Shown here: piece by piece, positions 33,601 through 46,361 of the stretch | How positions within the stretch are numbered: position 1 is the stretch's first letter | Layout: the number at the start of each line of letters is the position of its first letter | From: Atopsyche davidsoni | Lineage: Eukaryota > Arthropoda > Insecta > Trichoptera > Hydrobiosidae | Length of the DNA: 64,000 bases | Direction of reading: 5' to 3' | NCBI GenBank assembly: GCA_022113835.1 | Contig: JAILWY010000005.1 | Coordinates: 8,512,501 to 8,576,500, forward strand | Translations under genes and position numbers: made by a program | Notes under the pieces: model-generated | The model's database searches: none | The model's input: only the letters and a program-made list of their open reading frames with translations | What the model was told of the DNA's origin: nothing

Positions 33601-35234
33601 TCATAAATGAAGCAGATTACAACCGTTTCATTATTGTTTTCAGCCTTTCTCTAGATTAAAATTGAAACAAATATTTTGATAATATATTTCGAGGAAAATA
33701 ACTCCATTGCAATTTTAATTACATTTAAAGCAAAATCCAGCTATTTTTATATTTACATTTTTGCTTTATAAAAACCAAGAATTATTTTAATCACTTATCC
33801 TTTTTAGTTATTTTTAAAACAAATATAAATGGTTATTATAAATTTATAAACGTTTAGTAAAATTATGTTTTAGATTTTTATTAAGGCATTTTTTTAGTCT
33901 CACCTTATTTCGCATGTGTCTAATACAAAACCGTACAGAGCATAACCAGATTTTCTCTTCAATTTCAAGCCGCGCAAGGTATTGGGGGAATTGAAAATTT
34001 AGATAGAAAATCTTCTGATCGGTCAATCTCAACAAAGCGCCACATATCTACCTGTTTTTTTTCTGTTAGGTTTTTCAGGTCAATAAATTCTATAGTGCTC
34101 TTCAATAAATCCTGATTTTTTCATCATCTGATTAAGTCAATTTTTACCAGAAACTTTTTCACTCGTCCTTTTCGTCTTACTTCATAAGGCGTTTAGAATT
34201 TTTCGTCATCATCAATATCTTTGACGCTACAACACATGGTGATTTCTTGCCTTCTCAGCGCTGATTTTAACTAATTCACTTCATATAATATGAATCCGCA
34301 CATATTGAATGTTTGAGTTTTTTAATCAATAATTATAATGTAATAATTCATGTGATTTTGAAACTTAATCAAATATTTATGTTTAAAAATCGTAAGGCAA
34401 TCATTAATTTTTTTTTATATCAGGTATTCCTGAAAATACAAGCAAAATTATTTATATCAACGCTAAAACCATATTTGATATTTTCAGCATAGTGTGCAGA
34501 TTCATTGTTCAATATTCAATTGTGCACCGCTATCACGGAACACAAACACCATTCTCTTACTCCTTTGTAATGCACAAAATTCCTTGTTGTTCCTATTAAA
34601 ATATTAAACATTTACCTTTTTATAAAATTTATATAATCATTAACCCATTTAAATTAAATAAAAAAGTATACGATTGAATATTTAAAAATAAATATCCCAT
34701 AATAAAGCAATGAAACCAATTTTTTCAAACTAATAATATTATAATTAAACCATCTTGTATTTCACATCGTATTATATATATATTGAACCAAAAAATTACA
34801 TTGAAAATTTTTCTCACAAAACCTCAAAAAATATTAATTTTACAAAATTAATATTTTTTTTACTAACTTCATAAGCTCATTAGGTTTAAAATAATGCATA
34901 GTAAATGATATCATTTTAAAGATAAAATATTTTTTTTGAAAGCATTTAGGTGAAGGTTTCCTTTTTTTGAGTTTGATTGTATATACAGACATTGAATAAA
35001 TCACGTTAAAAACAAATTATTTACTATTAATCAAAAGTTTTGTTCTTCTAAATATGAATGATGTTTCTTAACTAAAGGTGTTCTTTAAAATAGAGGCATT
35101 CATTAGTTATGGATAAAAATTATTACATTTGTTTTCCAGTCTGCATTATTTGCATTTTAAGCAAACAGGTAAAAGTAAAATATCAAAAAAAAAAAAATTA
35201 GGTTTAAGAAAGAATAATGAATACTTTCAAATGA
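33601..35234. other. A+T-rich intronic DNA
   Basis: Nothing recognised apart from one CGCGCAAGG word at 33971-33979, which recurs elsewhere in the window. Confidence 0.5.
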
Positions 35235-35530
35235 ACGTTTTAAGGAGGTATACTGCCACACCACATGCAAATTATGTCCCTCAAGGAATAATAAATTCCA
35301 CGGTGGTTCATATAGGGATGAGGGATGAAGCCGTGCCGTTGCGGGCGAGTCTATTTATAAAGGACATAAAATTTAGATTACGCGGTTCACGCGGTGGTAA
35401 TTAAGCTTTGAGAGAAGAGTTTACCTTCACTATTTTACAAGTAAACCGTTAGAGCGTACAATGATCGTAAAGACGGCAATATCTCAACGCCGCCAAAGAA
35501 AATAGAGCGGAGCGAAAAAATATACATTAC
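35235..35530. promoter_or_regulatory. Island with octamer and MEF2-type words
   Basis: A base-balanced island carrying ATGCAAAT (35275-35282, the POU octamer) and CTATTTATAA (35351-35360, a perfect MEF2 consensus) about 70 bases apart. Octamers occur elsewhere in this window at about the chance rate, so only the combination inside an island is suggestive. The 91-codon frame across 35129-35404 has no domain. Confidence 0.25.
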
Positions 35531-36139
35531 TCTTTTAACAACTTTGTATAAAGATATTTCTTCCACTTAATTGTGTGCTCGTATTATATTAATAACTATA
35601 CAATCAAACACATTTATTTACTTTTGTGTATTGTCCTTTCTTAGTTTATACCTTAAACAAAAATATGAGATTATGATATAAAAATTTTAAAGTACAACTT
35701 TAGAATAAGTAACTTATTATGGTGTTTTGTATAACTCAATAAAACATCACAAAATCAGATATGCATGCTGCATATCTGATTTCAATATTTAAAGTCTAAA
35801 AAAAGACACAAAGTACATTTCTTTAAAAAAAACACTATTGAATACATTTCAGATGTTTTTATTGTTGTAAAAATTATCATATAAATATCTATATTATCAC
35901 TCATTGATTTGAAGAACCTGAGTGACTTATTTAATCACACAATTATGTTTTGTTAAAAGGTGCTTTTTTAATTAAAATATTATTTTTCGATAAATGTAAT
36001 GTGTTGATAAATTGTTTTTTTAACTACGTTTCATTTATTGTATACTTGAAACCATCCAAATTGATTTGATGTAAAAAAAAACTGTTTTAAAAACGCCTTG
36101 TCATATACAGGGTATAATAAAGTAGCCAAACAATTAAAA
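35531..36139. other. A+T-rich intronic DNA with a short perfect hairpin
   Basis: Contains the 14-bp inverted repeat at 35752-35782, listed separately. Nothing else was recognised. Confidence 0.5.
35752..35782. repeat. Perfect 14-bp inverted repeat with 3-base loop
   Basis: AAATCAGATATGCA and its exact complement flank TGC. The first non-pairing base lies just outside each arm. A tight cruciform or hairpin is possible. A smaller palindrome (AATAAGTAACTTATT) lies about 40 bases upstream. Confidence 0.85.
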
Positions 36140-36450
36140 ACTGTTGAAGGTCGGAAAATAATAAATATTGGGAAAAGGGCAAAATGTTTAATCGAAAATG
36201 GGCAACGTCACTCTGTAGTTTAGAATTTAATATAAACGTTAACAGCTCCACTTTTTTAGCATACGAGTTCCTCTTGTGCTCTGGGGGTTGTATTAAGCAG
36301 AGTGCTTTTGCGAGCATTGGATGAAGGAAATCTCATTTAACATTCGTGGCGCAGGACAACTCCCTTTTAAGTTAAAGCTCGAGATTTATTAAAGCAGTTC
36401 ATTATGCTCGATTGACAGGTCGTCTGAAAATGTGTTGGATTTTACGTTAG
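36140..36450. promoter_or_regulatory. Base-balanced island with a PBX/MEIS-like word
   Basis: The island includes CGATTGACAG at 36409-36418, one base from the TGATTGACAG composite site of PBX and MEIS type TALE proteins. No coding frame was seen. Confidence 0.22.
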
Positions 36451-38689
36451 AATCTAATCACAATCAGGTACTGCTTATCAGCTCTTTACAATAATGGCAG
36501 TTTTATCTTTGTGAAAACGGAATGATGATCATTGTTTACTTTTCCGTTTTACGATTGAGATACGTCGTAAAAAGCTACGATTCCAAGCAAAAACTAAACA
36601 ACAAATAACATTAGTTGCCTATTTAATTATTTACGACATACTACAAAATAACTTTTCCACTACACTGACTACAGCTTAAACAAAAACTTTACGATACAAA
36701 TATTGTTTTATTCATTTAAGGCACACAGTATTTGATTATCAATTGATGAAAAAAATACACATGCTCTTGTAATTATTTGGATGAGAATTAAAAAAAAACA
36801 TTTGTACCATACAGTTAGTTTTTCAGCTATTTCATCAATAAGAAAACGTTTTATCGTATTGTGGATATTAACACAAAAATTATATTAGATTAACCAAATG
36901 ATATCAGTAAAAAAATTAAATATATCATTTATATAATTAAAATCCCTTGGACACTTTCACTATACTTGAAATAATCGCTGTACGAAAAGCATTTGCCCAT
37001 ATAAAACATTGATTTAGAGTTTTTTATTATTATTAACGAGATTTATACAAAACATACATTTCTAATTATATTTATTTTTTAGTTTATATATTTTACAAAA
37101 ACATAATTTAAATTTTTATATAAATACAGCAAGATAAAGCTGAATAATATTTAGATATCGGTTATCTTTTCAAACAGAAAATACTCACTCGTAATCCTTC
37201 AGATGCCTGTCAGTTGATATCCATTTACTTGTGTTTCCCTCTCACTATATAATAAGTCGTTCCGTTGATTGGCTTTTCTCCAAGCACCTCATTTATAGAT
37301 TTTCTGCATTTAATGACTGCATTCCTTTCTCGGAGACAATAAACTGCAGCAAATATTATAAGAGGCTACAAACTTAACTGCGAGAAGCGACTTTTGCCAA
37401 TAATGGAATATACATTTATGATGCGATCATAATGAAGTAAGAAAATAAATAAGAATTCCTGCATTTCATTTCTCATAGAAAAAAATTATTCCTTTATTTA
37501 ATGATTGAAGCATATGTCTTTGTTATATTTCAAATATTATTTATTTAAAAATATAATTATATCAAATAATGTAAAAGTCTCATTCACAGATTTAAGTTTA
37601 TTTTTTTGTTTTTATCTGCCAAATTTGAGTATATTTGAAAGCTACAAACAACAGGCTTTTAAACATGAACAACCTGTCAAAAATAAACATTTCTGAGGCC
37701 AGTAAGGAATATTTTCTTCAGTTATATGTAAGAATGTTTGATATTTATGACAGAACAATCTATAATTCCATCGCACGTGATGTATTTTTACTAAAACGAT
37801 ACTCTGTCTTTTTAGACGGCTCCATTTTTGGTATGGTTCAAAATATTACACTTCTTTTGATATAACAATTTTTAACGATACCCTAATCAGCTTCTTTATT
37901 AGTGGTATTTTTTTTATTATCATGATTCGTAATCCGCTTTGATCTTCAGAATCTTAATCAGCGCTGTGAAATCTAACGCCTATGTAAAATATGCTGAACT
38001 TGCAACAAGTTATGACTCTTAAAAATCTTGAATATTTTTCGTTATAAGCCATGCTTCTATGCATGCGATAGCAAACTGTAACGACAAGACGTGTTCTTCA
38101 GACATGAAGATATGACTATTGCATATGGCGCAAACCAATCTTTTCAGACTCTCGGCATCAAAATGAAATTGAAAAATGTAAACAAAAAAATATATTTACA
38201 GTGTTAGTTTTTGATATGATAAATAATGACACATTTGTGATGTAGCAACAGCTCAATTTTTTATTTGAATATTTTCAACAAAAAAAATAATAATAATTTT
38301 TTTATGGTGAGTGTTGAAACGTAAGAATAATAAATTTTGACATACCTGATATAACAATAAAAATTTTGTAAATTGTAATATAATGAAACTTTATCACAAT
38401 TATAACCATTTTATTAAAATGAAATCTAAAAAAATCCTTACAAATTACTTTTTTTATGTGACTCAAATACCATACGTTTTTTACTTTTATCTCTTCACAA
38501 GCACTCTCTTTAAATGTATTCCGGGAAATATTTTCTCATATTAAACTTTAAAAGTGCCTACGCACCATATACAAAAAATATCAAATATCCGACAAAAGTA
38601 AGACAAAATACCCATTATCGGGTCGGGTACTCAAATTCAAAACATAAAAAAACATAAATATTGTTAAGTTAACCGGATGTATCATATAT
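36451..38689. other. A+T-rich intronic DNA with a weak island (37200-37400)
   Basis: No coding region was recognised. The frames at 37505-37865 are low-complexity and lack domains. Confidence 0.45.
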
Positions 38690-39130
38690 CATGAGTATCT
38701 ACCGCGAAGTAGCTCCTTCGTCCTCATACATATTGATCTCTATCATCCGTGAATCTTTCAAAAGAATCGCGATACTCAATCAATTATACTATAGTTTATA
38801 GGAGTTTGGACTAGCGCCGGACATTTTTTCCTATCAAAGTATACTGCTGACCAAAGGAATGTGGAGAGACAAATAATTTCGTAAACTTTCCCCTTTCTGT
38901 TTTTCGTAAACTAAAGACCGCTGGAGGATTCTGAAAATTAAATATTGGGCCGTTTAGTCGGGGAACTCTCCGGCTTCTATTATCTGAGGATAAACAAGTT
39001 TTTATTGGCGATCAATGCTTATATGATTCCGTGGAAGTTTATCGCTAAAATATACGACTTCATTTGACAGGATCGCCGATTGTCGCCATAGTTTTTTGGC
39101 ATCGAAGGTGCAAACATTTCGATAATTAAT
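38690..39130. promoter_or_regulatory. Base-balanced island, candidate enhancer
   Basis: About 440 bases of mixed composition. It includes AAGGAATGTGG near 38856, a TEAD/Scalloped-type word. No coding frame was seen. Confidence 0.22.
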
Positions 39131-39769
39131 CACTTTGGGATATGTTTCATAACAGAATATATACTGAGTGAAAAAGAGACTTCTACATAAAATATGGCCA
39201 TGAGAAATATTGAAAGTTTATTTCTGAAAATAAAGCTGAACTATGTCAAACGATGCCCAAACTTGTATTTAATTAATTTTCTTATATAACCTGAATTCGT
39301 TTAATAACTACTAAACACATTTTAAAGACATTTTAAGACTATCCAATAGTTACATAATCATACATGAATGTAATCATTACATGATAATAAATATATACAT
39401 GTATTTATTTTGAAAAAAATACTTGTTCAAGGTGAAAACAATTTAGCTGTTTCATGAATAAATATCTAAAGTATACTGTTAACATAATATACATGTAATA
39501 TTTTTTTATTCATACAGACTTGTTGATAATAGAAACATTTATATGGAATTTTTATAAAATATTTAATAATAGTCCAAACAATATTGTATTATTAGTAAAA
39601 TTTCAAAACTCAAAACAAATATCTGGAACACATAATTCATTTCTAAAAATAAAAAAAATAATAATTCTGCCTTCATGTTGTATGAAAACTACCCGACATT
39701 ATAATACAATGTCAAAAAGTTTACGCAATATCTCGAGGCATAAGTTTTCTCATAAAAAATATGAAAGTC
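39131..39769. other. A+T-rich intronic DNA
   Basis: The 93-codon plus-strand frame at 39520-39801 is Asn/Ile/Lys-rich low complexity and is not called. Confidence 0.45.
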
Positions 39770-39960
39770 TCACAACACCGCGCGACCGGAACAAAAGTTA
39801 AATGTGTATCCAATCTCGGAAGCATTCGGCAGGACAAATTAAAATTCCCAAGGAAAAGTCCTGAAAAGACGTCCTTGTGGGAATCTGGGGGTACTATCAG
39901 GAGCTTTGTGCGGAGACATTGTATTTTGGGAGGTGGTGCAAGTTCCAATTTTGGTTAATA
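39770..39960. promoter_or_regulatory. Island with an imperfect hairpin
   Basis: ATTCCCAAGGA at 39844-39854 pairs with TCCTTGTGGGAAT at 39872-39884, with a two-base bulge. The right arm contains a Su(H)-type word TGTGGGAA (39876-39883). Overlapping frames on both strands have no domains. Confidence 0.25.
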
Positions 39961-40529
39961 TCGACAGTAAATTTCAACTATTCTATCCGATGAGTCTTAT
40001 TTAACTCACCAAACTTTACCAAAAAATGTTTCTTGTCGTATTATAAAATTATATTATCTTGTATGTTTTTGTGTGCGGAAGTTTATTAAGGTGTATAAAA
40101 AATATGTGCGTTGTATCTATCTATCTATAAATAGGGGGAAAGTTTCGGAAAAAGTGGCATTGAGAAGAGAAAACTAACGTGGGTGTACAAATGAATTAGA
40201 AAGACTTGCTCAGGACTAATATATATTAAGTGAAATGGCTCACCAACCTTCTCTGAGGAAAGACACGTGGAAATCAAAAACATATTTCACTGCACTTTTT
40301 GCACACATGTATACACTAGTTTTTAGAAAATGCTTAGACACTCAACCATAACAATGTGTAAGTATCTATTACCTACGCAAAAAAACACTTTGATAGTTAA
40401 TATTTAACTTAATTTTTAAGCTAGAAAATGTTTATTAAACCTATAATAAATAGTGAATATAAAAACGGTCAATACTAAAAAAATTCAAAAAAATTGTAAT
40501 AATCGTTTAAAATAATATATATATATATC
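39961..40529. other. A+T-rich with a TATA/MEF2-like word
   Basis: CTATAAATAG at 40125-40134 satisfies both a strong TATA box and the MEF2 consensus. No gene start was seen downstream, since the first ATG frame stops almost at once. A TA run lies at 40515-40529. Confidence 0.35.
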
Positions 40530-40760
40530 TCGTTGCGTCGTTGCTCCTCCGTGAACCTTTAGCATTTATTTTTTCAGTTCATTCAACTCTCCCAGAGGCT
40601 GTTTCTTCACCCCCTTCCCCTCCTCTTCTCACGTTTCCACCCCCTTGTATCTTCCCTCCAGTTGTATGGAGACTCGATGCAAATTAATTAAGGGATTATA
40701 ATGGATACATTAATTATTCCGAAGCAATCCATCAAAGATCTTGCAAAGAAAATGGGCAAA
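40530..40760. promoter_or_regulatory. Pyrimidine tract plus homeodomain-site cluster
   Basis: A C/T-rich plus-strand tract (about 40588-40663) is followed by an octamer ATGCAAAT (40677-40684), TAATTA, GGGATTA (Otx/Bicoid-type) and TAATTA again within about 45 bases. The cluster resembles a POU/homeodomain enhancer core. A+T-rich sites are easily met by chance here, so confidence is low. Confidence 0.25.
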
Positions 40761-41869
40761 CAAAAAATACAAATAACTAAACTCAAATTGTATTGTTATT
40801 GTGAATCAAATATTTAAATTCAAAGTGTCTTTTGGGGGATGATGAATAATTCAATTGAATTTATAAATAAAAAATCTAATTTTAAACAAGTATCCGGTAT
40901 TCTACTCGGAAAAAAATTTAATGGCATAGTATTAAAATTATGATAACTTTTAAAACATTTTGCATATTTTTACATCTAAATACTTTATGGCAAAAAATAA
41001 TTTATATTAGATACAATTTGGGTCAAAATTTATCTTATATAAATATTATTTAATGTGAAAATTTTATAAAAATATCTATGTGTATGGATCCAATATTAAT
41101 ACTTTGTATTGAAACTTCAAAATTTTAATATACGTTGAAATTATTATAATTTAAAAGATCTTCTGCAAATAAATATCAGGCATCTTATATTTTTTCCAAT
41201 GAATTTTGATCTTTTTTACAAAGTACGTTATTGTTTTTATTTTTTATCAGTATTAAGTTTCTTTTGTTTTGAAGTTATAATATTATTTCATTTTATTGAA
41301 GTGTTAAGCCAATACAGGACATTGTTTAATTAATGTTGTGAACAATGCAAATAAATTTAAAAACTTATTAACATATCAATTAACCACCTCATGTGGTTTC
41401 TGAAGTAATGAATAAACAACAAATGGAAAAGCAGATTTTCAAGAAATGATTAGCTCGGTTTATAAGGAAGTTCTTATTTCATGTTTAAATTTTTAACTTG
41501 ACTGAAGTTTTTTACATTTTCAAATGCACTGTCAAAATTACTATCGGCACATGATAAAATATTTTTTGTTTGATTATGAAAATATGTTTCTATCACACTG
41601 TCGTTAAAAAAAACCTATTTTTTGGAAATTTTATATATTTTTTTACCTTGAGATATTTTTATGTTTGTAAGTAATCGGTCGCTGAATTTTTTTTTTATAT
41701 ATAAACAACCCACTGTATTTAATATATAATGATCAAATATCAATTCTCAAGCAAAAATACAGCAAAGTAAAATGAGGAATTATTCTATTGTTTTAGTACA
41801 TTGCAAAAGCAGTTTTAGGTGTCGCATTGGCGTGTTTTTTTTTTTTTTTTGTTGTAAAATAAGACTAGA
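40761..41869. other. A+T-rich intronic DNA
   Basis: Nothing recognised. A T-tract lies at about 41837-41853. Confidence 0.5.
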
Positions 41870-42010
41870 AAAGGGGTGGAAGAGATATCAGGGTAGCAAG
41901 CAGAGGCCGAGGCCGGCGGTACTCGAGCGATGACCGCAGCCGACGGCCACACGCAGGGTTAAGAATTATTCAGAGCGAGACGCCTGATTCTGTACAACCA
42001 CGCCTAAGTA
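41870..42010. promoter_or_regulatory. Short G+C-rich island
   Basis: About 70 bases (41900-41965) rich in GGCCGAGG, CGGCGG and CGACGGCC words. No coding frame was seen. It is close to the mariner relic but is not part of it as far as I can see. Confidence 0.22.
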
Positions 42011-42120
42011 AATACTTAGACTAATGTTTTAAATATAAAGCCTTATAACTGTTCTAATTTTTTTTTTGATATTTTACTAGTTTTACAGACATTCATTTCA
42101 TTACAAATGATTTTTAATAT

Positions 42121-42632
42121 ACGAGGGCGGTCCGATGAGTACTTAGCCAACATAAGAAAAACGAAAATTTTGGAAAAGTGGCGATTTATTTCGCAAAACA
42201 GTCTCCTTTTAGCTCGATACACTTGACCCAGCGATGCTCCAACTTCTTTAACCCATCTGAAAAATACGTTTTCTCGAGATCTGCAGGCCTCCGTGGCGGC
42301 GACTTAAATTTCTGCCCGGCGAGTGACTTTTTCATGTTTGGAAACAAAAAAAAATCGCACACAAATCTAGAGAATACGGAGCTGTTTTTTCTGCAATTCG
42401 GCGTCAAATCGGTCCAATAATTCGGCATAGTAGAGCCCTGTGACCGTTTTGCCCTTCTCCAGGTAGTCAATGTAGATCACACCTTGTGAATCCCAGAAAA
42501 CGGTGGCCATCATCTTTCCGGCCGATAGGACAGTCTTCGCCTTCTTCGGAGCACGTTCGCCGGGTGAAGTCTACTGTTTCGACTGTTCCTTGGTCTCTAG
42601 TACCAGTAGATCCATGTTTCGTCGACAATGAT
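42121..42632 (-). pseudogene. Mariner-family transposase relic, internally deleted
   Basis: The minus strand encodes decayed mariner (DD34D) transposase. From 42629 downward it reads IVDETWIYWY, with the first catalytic Asp codon at 42621-42623. Then come a frameshift, a stop in place of a usual Trp codon, VFWDSQGVIYIDYLEKGKTV, and ELLDRFDAELQKK. It then jumps directly to PYSLDL, which carries the third catalytic Asp (about 42364-42366). The segment with the second Asp is deleted. After another frameshift it continues FLFPNMKKSLAG to FSDGLKKLEHRWVKCIELKG and a stop at 42186. The 3' terminal inverted repeat starts CGAGGGCGGTCCGATGAGT at 42122, preceded by TA. Everything upstream of the first Asp is missing. 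It cannot be active. Confidence 0.88.
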
Positions 42633-44689
42633 AATCAATAAATCAGATTTTTTACCAATGCAGGTTTAATGTAAAAAAAACAAGTATGTACTGTTAAAAA
42701 TGCTGAGTTATTGAATAAAAAACTTTTGAAGATTTGTTCTATAATAACGTATATTTCTAGGTACATCATTTTCATACTTGCATAAAGTCGTGCTCAGTTT
42801 GCATATGTTGCAAATCGGCGCATTTTTTGAAAGCATGACAATATAAATAAGTACTATTTAGGAAATTATTATTATTATTATTTGTTTATTCTCTGTTTTT
42901 TACATTTAATTTCTAATGCCGAATTGTCACTCTTGTGACATTATTGAATTTCAAGTGGATAAAAAGAAGTAATTGAATTCACTCTCGCTGACTGAAGAAT
43001 TTTTGAACATTCAGTCGATATTTACTGTGTGTGGCTGTTTTTTTGGATATAAAATGTGATGTCACCTGAATGAACATGTTTTTAATCAATAGACTACACA
43101 AACAAGTACTCAGTAAAATATTCAAACACTCTATGAATTATATCTTTGAATGTTATTTTGCAAAGACCAACATGAACTTATTTTTTACTTAATTAGTTGA
43201 CTACGGATTTTGGTGTATTATATTTTCTGTAATCTTAACTAATTTCACTTCACTAACTAGTTTTTATAAGTGAACTGAAACGGTTTATTATATACACAAT
43301 GAGCTTGTAGATTTTTTTTTCGGGTTTTCATTTAATATATAACTGTCATTATTATAATGATAAACAATAACTTTTAATTTATATCTTCACTGTGAGTTTA
43401 TTAGAATTATTTTGCATAACTAGTTTCGAACTTATACACAAGATACATATACTTACTTATACTTATACATCAGATGCATGACTATTTATGACATTATAAT
43501 AATGAATCTTCACCATTCAAATGCCTTGTCCCTCAACAACTGTCATTATTAGTTTTCAAAGCTCCAAAGACGTTTAATTCCTTACTTTGTTTTTCAATTT
43601 TAAACAGAATTTAAAAACCTAATAATACATATAAAATTACAATGAATTAAGGCACATCTAAAAAGATTAAAGGCTCCGTTTCAATCAATACCAATAAATT
43701 TTATATTGATACTTACCAATTTTTTATAGGTCAACCTGAAAATTACGGAACTCTTTTGATTTTCAATATAGACTGAGGCTTTGATTTTAGATTGGTGATC
43801 AACTGCCAATTGAAAACTCGGGGTTACATTTGCTGTGCCTGCAATTTCTTTTTTTTATTTCTGTAGTCAAAAAAACACAAATACCTTAACCTAATTGGTT
43901 TTTGCCCTTTAAAAGTCCAATCAGTATATTTTAAAGTATCAGCTTCGTCTGTACTTATTTTCTAAAGAAATATAAAAGAGTTTTTTACGTTAGCTTTAAA
44001 CTTGCGTTTTATATTATTTTTCGTGTTTAAAAATATTGGCATAGGTGATAATTGTACAACTTATTCCATAATTAACATAAGTTTTTCTTTGTTTTAATCA
44101 ACCTCAGTTTGATCTATAGAAATTCGTTTTTCGATATATTTTTCATACATAGTCAATTCTTTTACATTTTAAAAAAGTCTCAGGAGTTTTAGCAAATGGA
44201 TAGATTGTGTTGTGGTGTGTTTATACCTTTTGCCTATGGCTAATCTTGTATTTTTAAAAAGCATTTACTTAACGCGTCAACGTGGAAAAGATTGGCTGAC
44301 GACACAACAGACAAATAGGCTTACAATTCTCTGCATCTTACTACGACACAGTTTCAAGAAAAGACTTTTACGAAACACAAGCGAATCATCATTTTAATAG
44401 TTTAAAAATATATTATATTTAACTCTCTAATGAATCAATCAATCGGAGATATAAATTAGCATGAAGACCTTAAAATTTGTACGAATAAATGTTATAATGC
44501 AGACATCGTTTTCTAATAAATTCAAAATTTAACTTTTTCTTATAAACAAGACGATTCTTTGTTTTACACTTGATTTCACTCTCAATACAAAAAATAATAT
44601 TTATATTTTATAAATAGACACAACGAAGTTATGCCATGTCTACTTTACTCATTGATCGCTTCTCATTAAATATTTCATTTCGTTCCAAT
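42633..44689. other. A+T-rich intronic DNA
   Basis: No 5' end of the mariner element and no gene were seen. An ATT run lies near 42867-42882. Confidence 0.5.
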
Positions 44690-45030
44690 AACTCAGGGTT
44701 AGCATTTTAAAAATGCCGACAGGCCAATAACTCCGAGTCGGTAGCTAATTTGCCTGAAAACTCGATGACTGATTTCAGAGCTACGGTTGAGGTTTCCAAG
44801 AAAATGTCTTGATTATACATGGCATTCGCTAGTCACACAAACCGATATCAATTCACTGCGTGCAAGGCGCCCCTCGTAAACAATGGATAAAATCTCTCAA
44901 CCACACGACTGGAATATACGGAGGCCTTCCTCCCTCGCCGTGCTTGCGGAGCTGTGGCAAGAATTTTGCATACAATTGACCCAATATTATCAGTAACACT
45001 AGAACGCTCTGCCTCTGGGCTACAGACACT
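44690..45030. promoter_or_regulatory. Base-balanced island, candidate enhancer
   Basis: About 340 bases, CpG-containing, starting with the near-palindrome GCATTTTAAAAATGC (about 44702-44716). Its G+C-richest part is 44930-44960. The 62-codon minus-strand frame has no domain. Confidence 0.25.
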
Positions 45031-46361
45031 ACTCAAATACTAGCCTTTTTATAGAATTACTGAAAGAAAATTCATTTTCAAGTAATGAAATACCCAACCG
45101 TACTATTTTTTAATAAACTTTTTTAAATTATGTACGAAAAACAATGGAGCTTATTTCCATTGAATTCTTTTTAGATGCAATAATTTGGTTGATTAAAAAA
45201 TTATTAAAAACATTAAAACTGAAGATAATTTAATAATTTATTAGTTTCAGCACGTTAATAGACCCGACAAAAGATTTAAAACACAGCTGTTTTGTTCTTT
45301 CGTGAACATAAAAATATACGACAAAAAAAAATTATGTTAAAAATCGAGCTATCTGAAAAGCGTATTAATAAATATATTTCTGAATAACGTACAAAGAAAG
45401 TTTTTTTTCTTTAGTTAAGCTATTTTTGGTAATTGGATCCGTTTATACTGCTGACCTATAATAGCACATTACAATAAATGGCGCCAGGTCAACTATCCGA
45501 GTGAACCACTCCGAATTAGTGATCATTACTCATGTTTTCAATCTGATGTTATTCTAGTATATAGTTGGTACTCTCAAACATACTTAATAATATCTTTAAC
45601 AGTATTATTTTATGAATTTGATGCAATATATCATTCAGAGTTCATTTCAGAAATTTTCTCAAAGACGAAGCGTGATTATATTAGAACTAATATAAGCCTG
45701 AGTTGGGTTGGCTAACTTGACCACCAGTTTCCGGAGTTGGTGCAAGCAGAATGCAGCGCATATGAAACGCTTCTAATTAAGTTCTGACAACTCGGTCAAC
45801 CGTCCCCTGAATCGCTGGACGTTCTGCAAGGCAATCTTCATAATTGCAGTCCAAGTAAACAAATTATTAATCAATACGATATCTTACATAAAAATTCATA
45901 GAACGTATTTAATTGCGACTTTTCATTAAAAATGTGATTTTATCAATTTTGACGATCAAAAATAAATGCATAAAACTAAGTTTAATGAAAACTATTTAAT
46001 ATATTTACTGGTAACTTGAGTGATTTGTTTAAAAGTAGTAACGAATGTTTGGTTTTTTATAGATCAGCGATATATTTTATGCTAGGGATATTTCGAATAT
46101 AAATTATTATTTACGAGTTTATTCAATAATTAAATCAAATGTATTAATTTAATTTTTTTACGACAGAAGGTTGTTATTTAATTTTTTTATCACAATGAAA
46201 TATTAGTTTAATATAACATTGAGTCATTTGAGTGAATTACCATTATTACTTATCAAATAGATTTGGTATAAAAAAAATACTACAAGATAAATTTTATACA
46301 TTCAAAAAGTTATCATGAATGAGATTCTCTAATATAATTATAAATTGACTTATAATTTTTT
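45031..46361. other. A+T-rich intronic DNA with a mixed stretch (45460-45860)
   Basis: 45460-45560 and 45690-45840 are base-balanced and may be regulatory. No gene was seen. Confidence 0.4.
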
